From positions 1 through 8,575 of the forward strand of contig CAZVBH010000090.1 of assembly GCA_964625275.1 (NCBI GenBank): a stretch of DNA of 8,575 nucleotides. The letters run 5' to 3'. The translations under genes were made by a program, and so were the position numbers. Positions 1 to 6,211 of this stretch are shown here, piece after piece. This DNA is from UBA3775 sp964625275. GTDB lineage: Bacteria > Bacillota > Clostridia > Lachnospirales > Lachnospiraceae. Every line of letters starts with the position of its first letter. The first letter of the stretch is position 1. The notes beneath the pieces were generated by a model, which saw only the letters and a list, made by a program, of their open reading frames with translations, was not told the origin of the DNA and did not search any database.

Positions 1-216
1 TCATCCTCGATGATGTATTTAGGAAAAAGAAGGAGCAAAGAGCTGATAAGAGCCTATGGGGCAGAAAGAATGCTTTTTGGCTCGGACTATCCAATGTGGA
101 ATCCGGCTACAGAGCTTGAGACTTTAAGAAGTCTTGGACTTGAGTCAGATGAGCTGGAGCTGATGCTGCATATTAATGCAGAGAGAATATTAAAGGGCAC
201 AGATATTGCATATTAA
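1..216 (+). CDS. Amidohydrolase (Amidohydro_2-like TIM-barrel hydrolase), C-terminal fragment
   Basis: This is the last 71 codons of a gene that begins upstream of the window; the frame is open from base 1 to the TAA at 214-216. The motif RMLFGSDYP (bases 79-105) followed by INAERILKG near the end is the signature C-terminus of amidohydrolase-family (PF04909-type) metal-dependent hydrolases. In that family the Asp of GSDYP is a metal ligand at the end of a barrel strand, and the NAxRIL helix closes the barrel. The family includes cytosolic decarboxylases and hydrolases with varied substrates, and the substrate cannot be told from this tail. The Met at base 10 is internal, not a start. The final codons are part of a degenerate 40-bp repeat that continues into the intergenic region. 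Family assignment is fairly sure; the exact function is unknown. Confidence 0.8.
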   Translation, partial: SSSMMYLGKRRSKELIRAYGAERMLFGSDYPMWNPATELETLRSLGLESDELELMLHINAERILKGTDIAY

Positions 217-290
217 TGCAAAGAAAACCTGAATGGTCACTAATATTACTTATTAATGCAGAGAAAATATTATCGAAGGCTTATACTATT
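171..290 (+). repeat. Three degenerate 40-bp tandem copies of the amidohydrolase gene tail
   Basis: TATTAATGCA occurs at 171, 211 and 251, spaced exactly 40 bases. Aligned without gaps, units 1 and 2 agree at 29 of 40 positions and units 1 and 3 at 27 of 40. Unit 1 encodes the end of the amidohydrolase (INAERILKG). Unit 3 still reads INAEKIL in the equivalent frame, and unit 2 reads INAKKT then stop. This looks like old tandem duplication of the gene's 3' end, with the stop in unit 2 now ending the protein. No role is evident. Confidence 0.75.
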
Positions 291-340
291 ATATAGGGGG
301 GAAAATCAGGTCAGCTGTTAGTAAACTAAAAGTGAAGCTA

Positions 341-452
341 TTAATAAAATGAAATTAAGGCTGTTAATAATTGCTGTGATTAACATTTATATTAATAAAT
401 GAAATTAAAGCAGTTAACAATTGCTGTGATTAACATTTGGATTAATAATTGC
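341..452 (+). repeat. 50-bp tandem repeat with an embedded inverted repeat, upstream of the CotH gene
   Basis: Units 341-390 and 391-440 match at 41 of 50 positions without gaps, and a third unit begins at 441 and fades by about 452. Both full units contain TTGCTGTGATTAACATTT. Unit 1 has the inverted repeat TGTTAAT (362-368) / ATTAACA (379-385) with a 10-base spacer; unit 2 has GTTAAC (413-418) / ATTAAC (429-434), one mismatch. Paired dyads in front of a gene could be regulator sites. That is inference, and a plain repeat expansion explains them equally well. No convincing sigma-A promoter was found in this stretch. Confidence 0.6.
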
Positions 453-490
453 TAATTTGAAAGCTTAAGCTGACTTAATGTTAAATACGT

Positions 491-2176
491 ATGAAGAGAA
501 TAATATCCGTAATTTTAATTATCGCATTTTTAATTTCTGCAATTTATGTAGGAGTAACATCAAATGGCAAGGGTGGAACAAAGCAGGAAATCACTCCAAC
601 ACCAACCTTGACGGATACTCCTACGCCAACGTCAACGCATACACCAACACCGACGAATACCCCGACACCTACACCAACAAACACCCCGACGCCAACGAAC
701 ACACCGACGCCGACGAATACTCCTACGCCAACAAACACGCCTACACCAACGAACTCACCGACACCGACCTTGTCACCGACACCGACGCAGGTTCTTACAC
801 CGACACCAACTCCGTTGAATATGAAAACCTCAGCTGAGGACGGTGGAGAATTTTCATCGGCTGAGATGCAGAGTCAGTATGAGTCTAAAAAGGCAGATTT
901 GGAATCACAGTATTCAAAGCTCGCAGCGAAGAAAACCTTACCAATAATAAATATAACTACACTCGATGGAGCATCCATAACCTCCAAGTCTTCTTATGTG
1001 ACCTCTGTTGTAGATGTATTTAACTGTGATGATGAAGATATTCTTAGTGCAGAGGCAGGAGTCAAGGTAAGAGGTAATTCGACTGCAACAGATGATCCGA
1101 ATGAAAAGCCTTATCGTATTAAATTTACGAAAAAACATAATATGCTTGGACTTCATAATGGAGAGAAATACAAAAGCTGGGTACTCCTTCGTACATACTG
1201 GAATCTTGCGCCTGATTATACGGCCTTTAAGCTGGCAGCGGCTCTTTATGACGGAAAGTATTATGTTTCAGATTGTACCTATGTTAATCTCTATATCAAT
1301 GGAGAATACAAAGGTCTTTATCTACTGTGTGAGCAAAATCAGGCAGCTGAAGGCAGAGTTGATGTCTATGAGCCGGAGGAAGGAGAAACCACAAATAAAA
1401 TTGGCTATTTCCTTGAGCTTGATAACTATCCGTCCTCAGAGCATCCATATTTCAGCATGAATTATGGTGGAAAAAGCATTAAGGATATAGCGGGAACAAG
1501 TAGGGTTCCGGCTGCAAAGACTTATTCCATTAAAAGTGATACGACAACCGATTCTCAGAAAAAGTTTATAAAAAAGTATATGAACGGAGTATTCGATATT
1601 TTACTGGCTGCAGTCAACGATGATAAGCCAATGATGTTTGACTCAGACTATAATGTTGTTTCGGCGGCAGGAGTCTACAGTACGGCTGAAGAGGCTGTTG
1701 AGGCAGTGATTGACCTGGATTCAGTCGTAGACATGCTAATTCTTGCCGAGCTTACACATGATTATGATATCGGTGAGGGCAGCTTTTATATGGCAGTTGA
1801 TTTTAGTGAAGATGCAACTTACAAAAAACTCACCTTTTTGGCACCTTGGGATTTTGACTGGGCATATTATGGAGATAAATCAGGTAAATATTATGCCTGC
1901 ACCTTTCAACCAGAAATAGCCGGTGAAGACCGCTCCAATACCTGGTTCATTGTGTTTATGAAAGCCTCTTGGTTTAGGAATCGTGTCAAAATTCGTTGGA
2001 AAGAGCTAAATTATGGAGATGATTTGAAAGCAGTAACGAGTCAGATAAGAAGCGATTTAGGTCTCCTTAAGAATGATCTTGGCTCCTCTTCCGGTAAAAT
2101 TTCAAGTGGTAAAGCAGTCTGCAGCTTTGTAGACGGACGAATTGACTGGCTAAAAACCAAGTGGGGTGGAAACTAA
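491..2176 (+). CDS. CotH kinase family protein, exported, with Thr-Pro-rich linker
   Basis: A 561-aa protein. Residues 1-23 form a basic start plus a hydrophobic segment (signal peptide or membrane anchor). Residues 35-109 are a TPTPTN-type linker. Residues about 150-557 match the CotH fold (PF08757). Visible landmarks are VKVRGNST (191-198), YRIKF (208-212), VNLYINGEYKGLYLLCEQ (265-282), HDYD..GSFYM (423-433) and APWDFDWAYYG (451-461). CotH proteins are atypical secreted kinases, and the Asp residues of the WDFDW motif correspond to the metal-binding region, so the kinase core looks intact. In anaerobic fibre degraders CotH domains often sit on surface proteins; spore-coat CotH phosphorylates coat proteins. 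Here the linker and anchor suggest action outside the membrane on an unknown partner. An in-frame stop at 482-484 makes 491 the only ATG start. No good Shine-Dalgarno is seen, which is odd. Fold is confident; substrate is unknown. Confidence 0.88.
   Translation: MKRIISVILIIAFLISAIYVGVTSNGKGGTKQEITPTPTLTDTPTPTSTHTPTPTNTPTPTPTNTPTPTNTPTPTNTPTPTNTPTPTNSPTPTLSPTPTQVLTPTPTPLNMKTSAEDGGEFSSAEMQSQYESKKADLESQYSKLAAKKTLPIINITTLDGASITSKSSYVTSVVDVFNCDDEDILSAEAGVKVRGNSTATDDPNEKPYRIKFTKKHNMLGLHNGEKYKSWVLLRTYWNLAPDYTAFKLAAALYDGKYYVSDCTYVNLYINGEYKGLYLLCEQNQAAEGRVDVYEPEEGETTNKIGYFLELDNYPSSEHPYFSMNYGGKSIKDIAGTSRVPAAKTYSIKSDTTTDSQKKFIKKYMNGVFDILLAAVNDDKPMMFDSDYNVVSAAGVYSTAEEAVEAVIDLDSVVDMLILAELTHDYDIGEGSFYMAVDFSEDATYKKLTFLAPWDFDWAYYGDKSGKYYACTFQPEIAGEDRSNTWFIVFMKASWFRNRVKIRWKELNYGDDLKAVTSQIRSDLGLLKNDLGSSSGKISSGKAVCSFVDGRIDWLKTKWGGN
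593..817 (+). repeat. Thr-Pro-rich linker minisatellite within the CotH gene
   Basis: About 75 codons consist almost wholly of Thr, Pro, Asn and Ser, dominated by the hexapeptide TPTPTN. The DNA is a degenerate 18-bp repeat using ACN and CCN codons (the ACACCGACGCCAACGAAC type). Such linkers separate anchors from catalytic or binding domains in secreted clostridial proteins and are often glycosylated. The repeat also creates false open frames on both strands. Copy number is likely to vary between strains. Confidence 0.9.
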
Positions 2177-2192
2177 GGAGCTCTATATGAAT

Positions 2193-2230
2193 AGCTACGC
2201 CCACCACTTCTATAAGTGGTGGGCGTAGCT
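2193..2230. repeat. Perfect 17-bp palindromic hairpin between convergent CotH and GH9 genes
   Basis: Arms 2193-2209 (AGCTACGCCCACCACTT) and 2214-2230 are exact reverse complements around a CTAT loop. The hairpin is GC-rich against an AT-rich background. Neither flank has a U-tract (CGCATAATCT on one side, ATTCATATAG on the other), so it is not a canonical rho-independent terminator, though its position between convergent genes suits one. The CCACCACTT/AAGTGGTGG form resembles palindromes left by IS200/IS605-type or REP-like elements; that resemblance is recalled, not searched. It directly follows an orphan AAGGAG...ATGAATAG. Confidence 0.75.
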
Positions 2231-2251
2231 CGCATAATCTGAAAAGAATTT

Positions 2252-3856
2252 TTACAAAGTCACTTTAAGATATGCGAGTGTAAATACAAGTGGTGAATTC
2301 CAATAAATCGTAATTTCATTGGTTGAATAGGAACCCCAATGGTCTGCATAACATTTCATTGGAGCACTGCCGGAAGGAATTAGTCTAATTGCGTCGGGAT
2401 CACATGGATGCCTGTTTGGACCACCTGAAACAAAGCCTGGTATAGGCTCATCAATGCCGTCTGCATAAGTTGGACGGTTGTGAGGATTTTTGAAGGATTT
2501 TTCCCCATAGCCCGTAACATAGCTTGTATTCAATGCATTTCTGCCAAGAATATAGTCAATCTGGGTGATGGCTGCGTTCAAATATTTTTCCTTACCGCTA
2601 AGCTTGTGTGCAAAGCTTAAGATGATTGAATTTAAAAGAACTCCCATGTTGCTGCCCCAGCCGAAGTTAAAAGGATGGAAGGAAAGTTCAAATCCGTTTT
2701 TGGAAGCAATCGTGTAAAGTCTCTCAGCTTCTTCCATCCAGCCGGTGTAAAAATATGAGTAAAGATCTGCTGGATAAATTTCCTCACTTCCTGTAAGAAC
2801 GGAAAGCGCTGCAAGTCCGCCAACGTCACACCAGCCAAGAGCGGTAACATTGACCTTTGTATTGAAGGCTAAATTTGAAAGAATCCCTAAGGCTCTTTCA
2901 TCTCCCGTAAGTCTGTAAATTTCTGCACTTGCCCAGAGTCTTTCATCCACATCACATGGGTCATCATAGGTACCTGTTGTACATTCCTTAGGATTGTCAA
3001 AAAGATAGCCCGGATTTTTAATAAGCCATTCAAAAGCCTTGATGGCAGCTGCTTCAAGCTTTTCTGCAAAATCCCCATCGAAAGGCTTGTAAATTCTTGC
3101 TCCAAGTGCACAGGCACCTGCAAAATCGGCAGTTGCAAGTGAGGTTACCGGAGTAACAACAAAAGGAAGCTTATCCTCTTCAGGCATGACAAAATCAGCA
3201 TGATGCATAGAAGTACACTTGTGATATACACCACCATCCTCGGTCTGCATTTTTAAAAACCATTCCAGTTCATAACGAACCTCATTGAGAATGTCAGGAA
3301 TTCCATTTCCACTCTCAGGAATGTTCAAAATCATGTTAAAAGCTTCAGGGCTTACTTCATAGGCATAAAGAAGATGAGCTACAGCTACTGCGCCGGCAGT
3401 TACATATCTTCCAAAATCACCGGCATCATGCCAGCCGCCACAACACTCAAATACCTTTGAAGAATCCTTAAGCACAGATACCTTGTCTGTATGACAGGCC
3501 TTATGGCCGTAGATTCCGGCATATTTTTCCTCAAGCTCGATTCCACATCTTTGGTAATAAAACATTTTACAGGAGTCAAACAAGATTTTATCATAAATTG
3601 AGTCTGAAACGAGAAAGCTGCAGCTTTTAGTACCGTCGGAAGTCATAAAATAATAGCTTCCACAGTCACAAACCTCTGTGAAATCAATTACAGCAACATT
3701 TTCACCGCTGTTTTTGTCAAATTTAAGATTATCAGCCGTTCCCTCAAGTACTACTTCACTGTTGGAATTATAAAGGGTGTAGCAATTTGCACCTGAAATT
3801 GTCGCATGCTTAATGCTATTGCGACTGTATCCGTTTTGATTAACATAAATTGGCAT
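2252..3856 (-). CDS. Glycoside hydrolase family 9 enzyme, probable cytoplasmic cellodextrinase
   Basis: A 534-aa protein that starts at ATG 3856-3854 behind a strong AGGAGG (3867-3862, 5-nt spacing). Residues 1-85 are an Ig-like CelD_N domain (VNQNGYSRNSIKHA). Residues about 88-534 are the GH9 (alpha/alpha)6 barrel. Catalytic landmarks are all present: GGWHDAGDFGRY (140-151, D144/D147), NPHNRP (457-462, H459) and STNEITIYWNSPL (511-523, general acid E514). GH9 enzymes cleave beta-1,4-glucans with inversion. There is no signal peptide and there are many Cys residues, which suggests a cytoplasmic enzyme acting on imported cellodextrins. From memory this matches the size and build of Ced1 cellodextrinase of Butyrivibrio fibrisolvens, but a secreted-type endoglucanase that lost its leader is not excluded. 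It is transcribed alone, convergent with the CotH gene and divergent from the next gene. Family is very sure, substrate inferred. Confidence 0.93.
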   Translation of the reverse strand: MPIYVNQNGYSRNSIKHATISGANCYTLYNSNSEVVLEGTADNLKFDKNSGENVAVIDFTEVCDCGSYYFMTSDGTKSCSFLVSDSIYDKILFDSCKMFYYQRCGIELEEKYAGIYGHKACHTDKVSVLKDSSKVFECCGGWHDAGDFGRYVTAGAVAVAHLLYAYEVSPEAFNMILNIPESGNGIPDILNEVRYELEWFLKMQTEDGGVYHKCTSMHHADFVMPEEDKLPFVVTPVTSLATADFAGACALGARIYKPFDGDFAEKLEAAAIKAFEWLIKNPGYLFDNPKECTTGTYDDPCDVDERLWASAEIYRLTGDERALGILSNLAFNTKVNVTALGWCDVGGLAALSVLTGSEEIYPADLYSYFYTGWMEEAERLYTIASKNGFELSFHPFNFGWGSNMGVLLNSIILSFAHKLSGKEKYLNAAITQIDYILGRNALNTSYVTGYGEKSFKNPHNRPTYADGIDEPIPGFVSGGPNRHPCDPDAIRLIPSGSAPMKCYADHWGSYSTNEITIYWNSPLVFTLAYLKVTL

Positions 3857-3942
3857 ACAAACCTCCTAAATTATATATTCTGTATTAAGAATCATTTAAC
3901 CTAACATTATCAGAATATGAAGTAAAAATCAATATGTGGTTA

Positions 3943-3971
3943 TGGACTTTTTTGAAGATTTGTGGTATTAG
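3943..3971 (+). promoter_or_regulatory. Putative sigma-A promoter for the charged-helix membrane protein gene
   Basis: TGGACT (3943-3948, 4 of 6 to the -35 consensus), a 17-bp spacer, and TATTAG (3966-3971) preceded by TGG as an extended -10. It lies about 40 bases before the gene, in the 155-bp divergent region shared with GH9. For GH9, the best opposite-strand candidate I see is GATAAT (3911-3906) with a weak TTGATT at 15-bp spacing, which I do not call. Confidence 0.4.
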
Positions 3972-4011
3972 TTAATAAGGGCAATTGTGACTTTTAGGAG
4001 ATTTTTAATTT

Positions 4012-5640
4012 ATGTATTTTGACAGAGAAAATGCTGAGGATGTTGTGGTTAAGGAAGTAAAAGAAAACCACCCCTTGGCACCTACAAAAAACAGATATAA
4101 TTATGATGGCGAGGATTTTGGGCTCAGCGAGGATGATTTGCCGGAGGAGAACATAATGGATAATGAACAGGAAGTTTTGGAAAACATTCAGACCAGAAAG
4201 GTAACTGAAGAAAGACAGAAAATTGTTACTATAACTAAGGTTAACAAATTTGCAATAGTCGGTATTGTGGTCGGCGTAATTGTTACTGTCTGTGGTATTT
4301 GCGTTGTCGCAGACCTGCCTACAGCACTTGGACTAAATCTTGATATGGATTCAAGACTTGGATATGTGCTTGCAGTTATGGGCGCATATATGTTTTGTTC
4401 CTTTGGTATGCATGTTAAACAGAATGAGTTTCAAGTAGAAACTTATACAGTTGAAAAGGAGATTCCGGTAGAAGGAATTCCGGTCAATAATGAAAATGCC
4501 AAAGAGGACGAGCAAAAAGAGAAGGAAATTAATACCAAGGTCGATGAGATGGCTGAAATGTTCCAAAAGCTTGCAGCTCTTACTTCAGACCTGGAAGAAA
4601 AAATAATGCAGCGTGAATCTGCCGAGCTCAATGAAAAAGGCAGTGATGAGCAGCATGAACTGGTTGCTCAGGCAGCGGCATCTGCAGTGCTTACGGCACT
4701 AAGAGAAGAGCGTAAGTATGATGAGTCTGCAAGGCAGCAAAAGGAGGCAGGTCAGCTTGAAAGCCTTAGACGTGCCGAGGAGGCTGCAAAAAATGCAAGA
4801 GAAGATATAAGACGTGAGGAAGAGCTTCGATTTGCAGAGGCAGAAGCTAAGAGGGCAATCGAAGAAGCCAGACGTGCTGAAGAAGCTAAGAAAGCTGAAG
4901 AAGCAAGAAGAATTGAAGAAGCTCGTCTTAGAGAAGAACAGCGTAGAGCAGATGAAAAGCATATGGCTGAGGAAATTGAAAGACGAGTAGCTGAGCAGGT
5001 AAGACTCGCCGAGGAAATGAAGGCTGCCGAAGAAGCAAGACTTGCCGAAGAAAGAAGACTTGCCGAGGAAGCGAGACTTGCAGAAGAAAGAAGACTCGCC
5101 GAGGAAGCAAGACTTGCCGAAGAAAGAAGGCTTGCCGAAGAAGCAAGGATTGCCGAAGAAGCAAGACTTGCCGAAGAAAGAAGACTTGCCGAAGAAAAAA
5201 GACTTGCCGAAGAGGAAGCTCGCCGAAAGGAAGAAGAAGCCAGAAAAGCTTCTGAAGAAAGGATGGCTTCACTTGGACTTTCAGCAGGAGTATTTGCATG
5301 GAGCTCTAAGCTTAGTAAGCTTTCACAGCAGACAGCACCGGTTACAGCTACAGCACCTAGTGTCACAGCTTCTGCATCAGTTCCGGCACCTACACCAGCT
5401 GTCACAGCCTCAGCCCCGGTTCAGGTTTCTTCTCAGCCGGTTACGGCAGAAATAACAGAACCAGCCTGGAGAACAGATTCAGAAGAGGTTCCAAAGCTTG
5501 ATGAAATCCTTCGCTACAGCGAACAGCAGAAAAAGAATTTTAGTGGCGATACCGGTATCTGGCCTGAGATACCACCAATGCCGGGCAGCAAAGCAGCCAG
5601 AGAATTAGAAGCAGCTTCAGCAGGAGATGGCAAGGAGTAA
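4012..5640 (+). CDS. Membrane-anchored charged-helix (TolA-like architecture) protein of unknown function
   Basis: A 542-aa protein; AGGAG at 3996-4000 lies 11 nt before the ATG. Residues 1-76 are acidic and charged, probably cytosolic. TM1 is 79-101 and TM2 about 116-134, with a short loop containing DLPTALGLNL. Residues about 165-420 are a long Glu/Arg/Lys/Ala helix, including ten exact hexads RLAEEx at 343-402. Residues 440-480 are a Thr/Ala/Pro/Val-rich flexible stretch. The C-terminus ends with a short conserved-looking GIWPEIPPMPGSK (515-527). Since both termini follow an even number of TMs, N- and C-termini should be on the same side, most likely the cytosol, unlike TolA, which spans the periplasm. 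The helix could be a rigid spacer or scaffold. I recognise no family and propose no enzymatic role. Its own promoter and a following hairpin suggest a monocistronic transcript. Confidence 0.85.
   Translation: MYFDRENAEDVVVKEVKENHPLAPTKNRYNYDGEDFGLSEDDLPEENIMDNEQEVLENIQTRKVTEERQKIVTITKVNKFAIVGIVVGVIVTVCGICVVADLPTALGLNLDMDSRLGYVLAVMGAYMFCSFGMHVKQNEFQVETYTVEKEIPVEGIPVNNENAKEDEQKEKEINTKVDEMAEMFQKLAALTSDLEEKIMQRESAELNEKGSDEQHELVAQAAASAVLTALREERKYDESARQQKEAGQLESLRRAEEAAKNAREDIRREEELRFAEAEAKRAIEEARRAEEAKKAEEARRIEEARLREEQRRADEKHMAEEIERRVAEQVRLAEEMKAAEEARLAEERRLAEEARLAEERRLAEEARLAEERRLAEEARIAEEARLAEERRLAEEKRLAEEEARRKEEEARKASEERMASLGLSAGVFAWSSKLSKLSQQTAPVTATAPSVTASASVPAPTPAVTASAPVQVSSQPVTAEITEPAWRTDSEEVPKLDEILRYSEQQKKNFSGDTGIWPEIPPMPGSKAARELEAASAGDGKE
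5038..5217 (+). repeat. Ten tandem 18-bp units encoding RLAEEx hexads
   Basis: Exactly ten codon hexads run without interruption, with consensus AGA CTT GCC GAA GAA followed by AGA, GCA or AAA; one unit has Ile for Leu. Third-position changes (CTC/CTT, GAG/GAA, GCA/GCC) show the copies have begun to diverge. The sixth residue alternates Arg and Ala in the first six units. The repeat produces long false open frames on the opposite strand. Confidence 0.92.
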
Positions 5641-5717
5641 CTATTAATCTTAAAGCTATGTAAAATGATTTTACAAAATTCGCTTTAATGCTAAAAAAAA
5701 TAGAAAATTAATACACC

Positions 5718-5767
5718 AAAGCAGAAAAATTAATTGTTTCTTAATTGACAATTAGGTTTTCTGCTTT
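5718..5767 (+). terminator. Long hairpin after the charged-helix gene, possible terminator
   Basis: Outer arms AAAGCAGAAAA (5718-5728) and TTTTCTGCTTT (5757-5767) pair over 11 bp. Inner arms TAATTGT (5731-5737) and ACAATTA (5748-5754) pair over 7 bp across an AT/GG internal loop, with a 10-base apical loop. The 3' side runs into TTTTATTATAT. It lies 77 bases after the 4012-5640 gene. The 3' arm also contains the -35 of the next promoter, so its role may be regulatory rather than purely terminating. Upstream, TAAAGC (5651-5656) / GCTTTA (5682-5687) enclosing GTAAAA-TGA-TTTTAC forms a second, weaker fold. Confidence 0.6.
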
Positions 5768-5773
5768 TATTAT
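5745..5773 (+). promoter_or_regulatory. Near-consensus sigma-A promoter of the acidic repeat protein gene
   Basis: A perfect TTGACA -35 (5745-5750), a 17-bp spacer and TATTAT -10 (5768-5773, 5 of 6). Transcription would start near 5780, giving a 5' leader of about 60 bases to the ATG at 5843. This is the strongest promoter in the window, so the small protein is probably well expressed. The -35 lies in the loop and 3' arm of the 5718-5767 hairpin. Confidence 0.72.
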
Positions 5774-5828
5774 ATACTTATGAAATTTGTTGTATTTTTA
5801 TATACATCAAAATCACAATTTTTATTTT

Positions 5829-5836
5829 GGGAGGAG
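5829..5836 (+). promoter_or_regulatory. Ribosome binding site that sets the start at 5843
   Basis: GGGAGGAG ends 6 nt before ATG 5843. The same frame is open from an ATG at 5780, but that codon sits at the predicted transcription start and has no binding site, so 5843 is the start. Confidence 0.88.
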
Positions 5837-5842
5837 TTAATC

Positions 5843-6148
5843 ATGAAAAAAAGAACAATTATTGGAGCATTGGCAGTAGCTGCAGGAGCAGTAACAGCTG
5901 TAATTTTAGGAAAGAAAAAGAAAGAGGCAGCAGTTCTTACCAGTGAAGATTTAGATGTAGATGATATTCCTAATGAAGATGAGGTGGCAGAGAACACTGA
6001 TGCAGTAGCAGAGACCACTGATGAAGCAGCAGAGACCACTGATGAGGCGGCAGAGATCACTGATGAAGCAGCAGAAGAGACTGCTGAAGAATCAGAAGAA
6101 GCAGAGGAAACTACAGAGACTAGTGAAGAAGTTACAGAAGCTGAATAG
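5843..6148 (+). CDS. Small membrane-anchored acidic repeat protein, function unknown
   Basis: A 101-aa protein. Residues 1-4 (MKKR) are basic, 5-23 form an Ala/Gly/Val-rich transmembrane helix, 24-27 are KKKK, and 28-101 are strongly acidic with almost no positive charge. Residues 50-77 are four heptads, ENTDAVA, ETTDEAA, ETTDEAA and EITDEAA, followed by looser Glu/Thr/Ser repeats. The KKKK after the helix suggests by the positive-inside rule that the acidic tail is cytosolic; an exported tail is the alternative, as the N-terminus is also basic. The helix resembles the glycine-zipper-like N-termini of small Firmicute membrane proteins of the YtxH type, but no family is assigned. A strong promoter and ribosome binding site precede it. 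No terminator is seen before the next gene 63 bases on, so the two are probably co-transcribed. Confidence 0.82.
   Translation: MKKRTIIGALAVAAGAVTAVILGKKKKEAAVLTSEDLDVDDIPNEDEVAENTDAVAETTDEAAETTDEAAEITDEAAEETAEESEEAEETTETSEEVTEAE
5990..6073 (+). repeat. Four 21-bp units encoding acidic heptads
   Basis: Units of the form GAG ACC ACT GAT GAA GCA GCA repeat four times in frame (residues 50-77 of the acidic protein). The two central units differ from each other by synonymous changes only (GAA/GAG, GCA/GCG). The first is the most diverged (ENTDAVA). Confidence 0.85.
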
Positions 6149-6211
6149 TTTCAGATGATATAAACAATTAGAGCTGCATAAAAGAGTATATTAAATAAAT
6201 AGGAGCTTTAT

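Noticed and set aside
291..310. ATAGGGGGGAAAA as a ribosome binding site for a missed gene
   Set aside because: No ATG, GTG or TTG follows at a usable distance, and downstream frames close quickly.
478..837. 119-residue open frame overlapping the CotH gene start, and a 64-residue frame at 544-738 on the minus strand
   Set aside because: Both are shadows of the Thr-Pro repeat: low-complexity Tyr/Thr/Asn/Asp or Val/Gly products read in the wrong frame, with no binding site. The CotH frame has the signal segment and conserved domain.
2193..2230. Canonical rho-independent terminator for the CotH gene
   Set aside because: The hairpin is strong, but neither strand has a U-tract after it, so it is listed as a palindromic repeat. 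A bidirectional pausing or RNA-end-protecting role remains possible.
5038..5217. Possible CRISPR-like array from regular short repeats
   Set aside because: The units are 18 bp with no spacers and are in-frame codons of a charged helix. The 40- and 50-bp tandem repeats at 171-452 likewise lack spacers.
4752..5405. 217-codon minus-strand open frame rich in Ser and Ala, and a 123-codon one at 4928-5299
   Set aside because: They are antisense readings of the 18-bp hexad repeat, which leaves several frames open. There is no start signal and no domain.
5780..5842. Upstream in-frame ATG giving a 122-residue version of the acidic protein
   Set aside because: It lies at the predicted transcription start and has no ribosome binding site. 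GGGAGGAG at 5829-5836 points to 5843, which also gives a proper basic-then-hydrophobic N-terminus.
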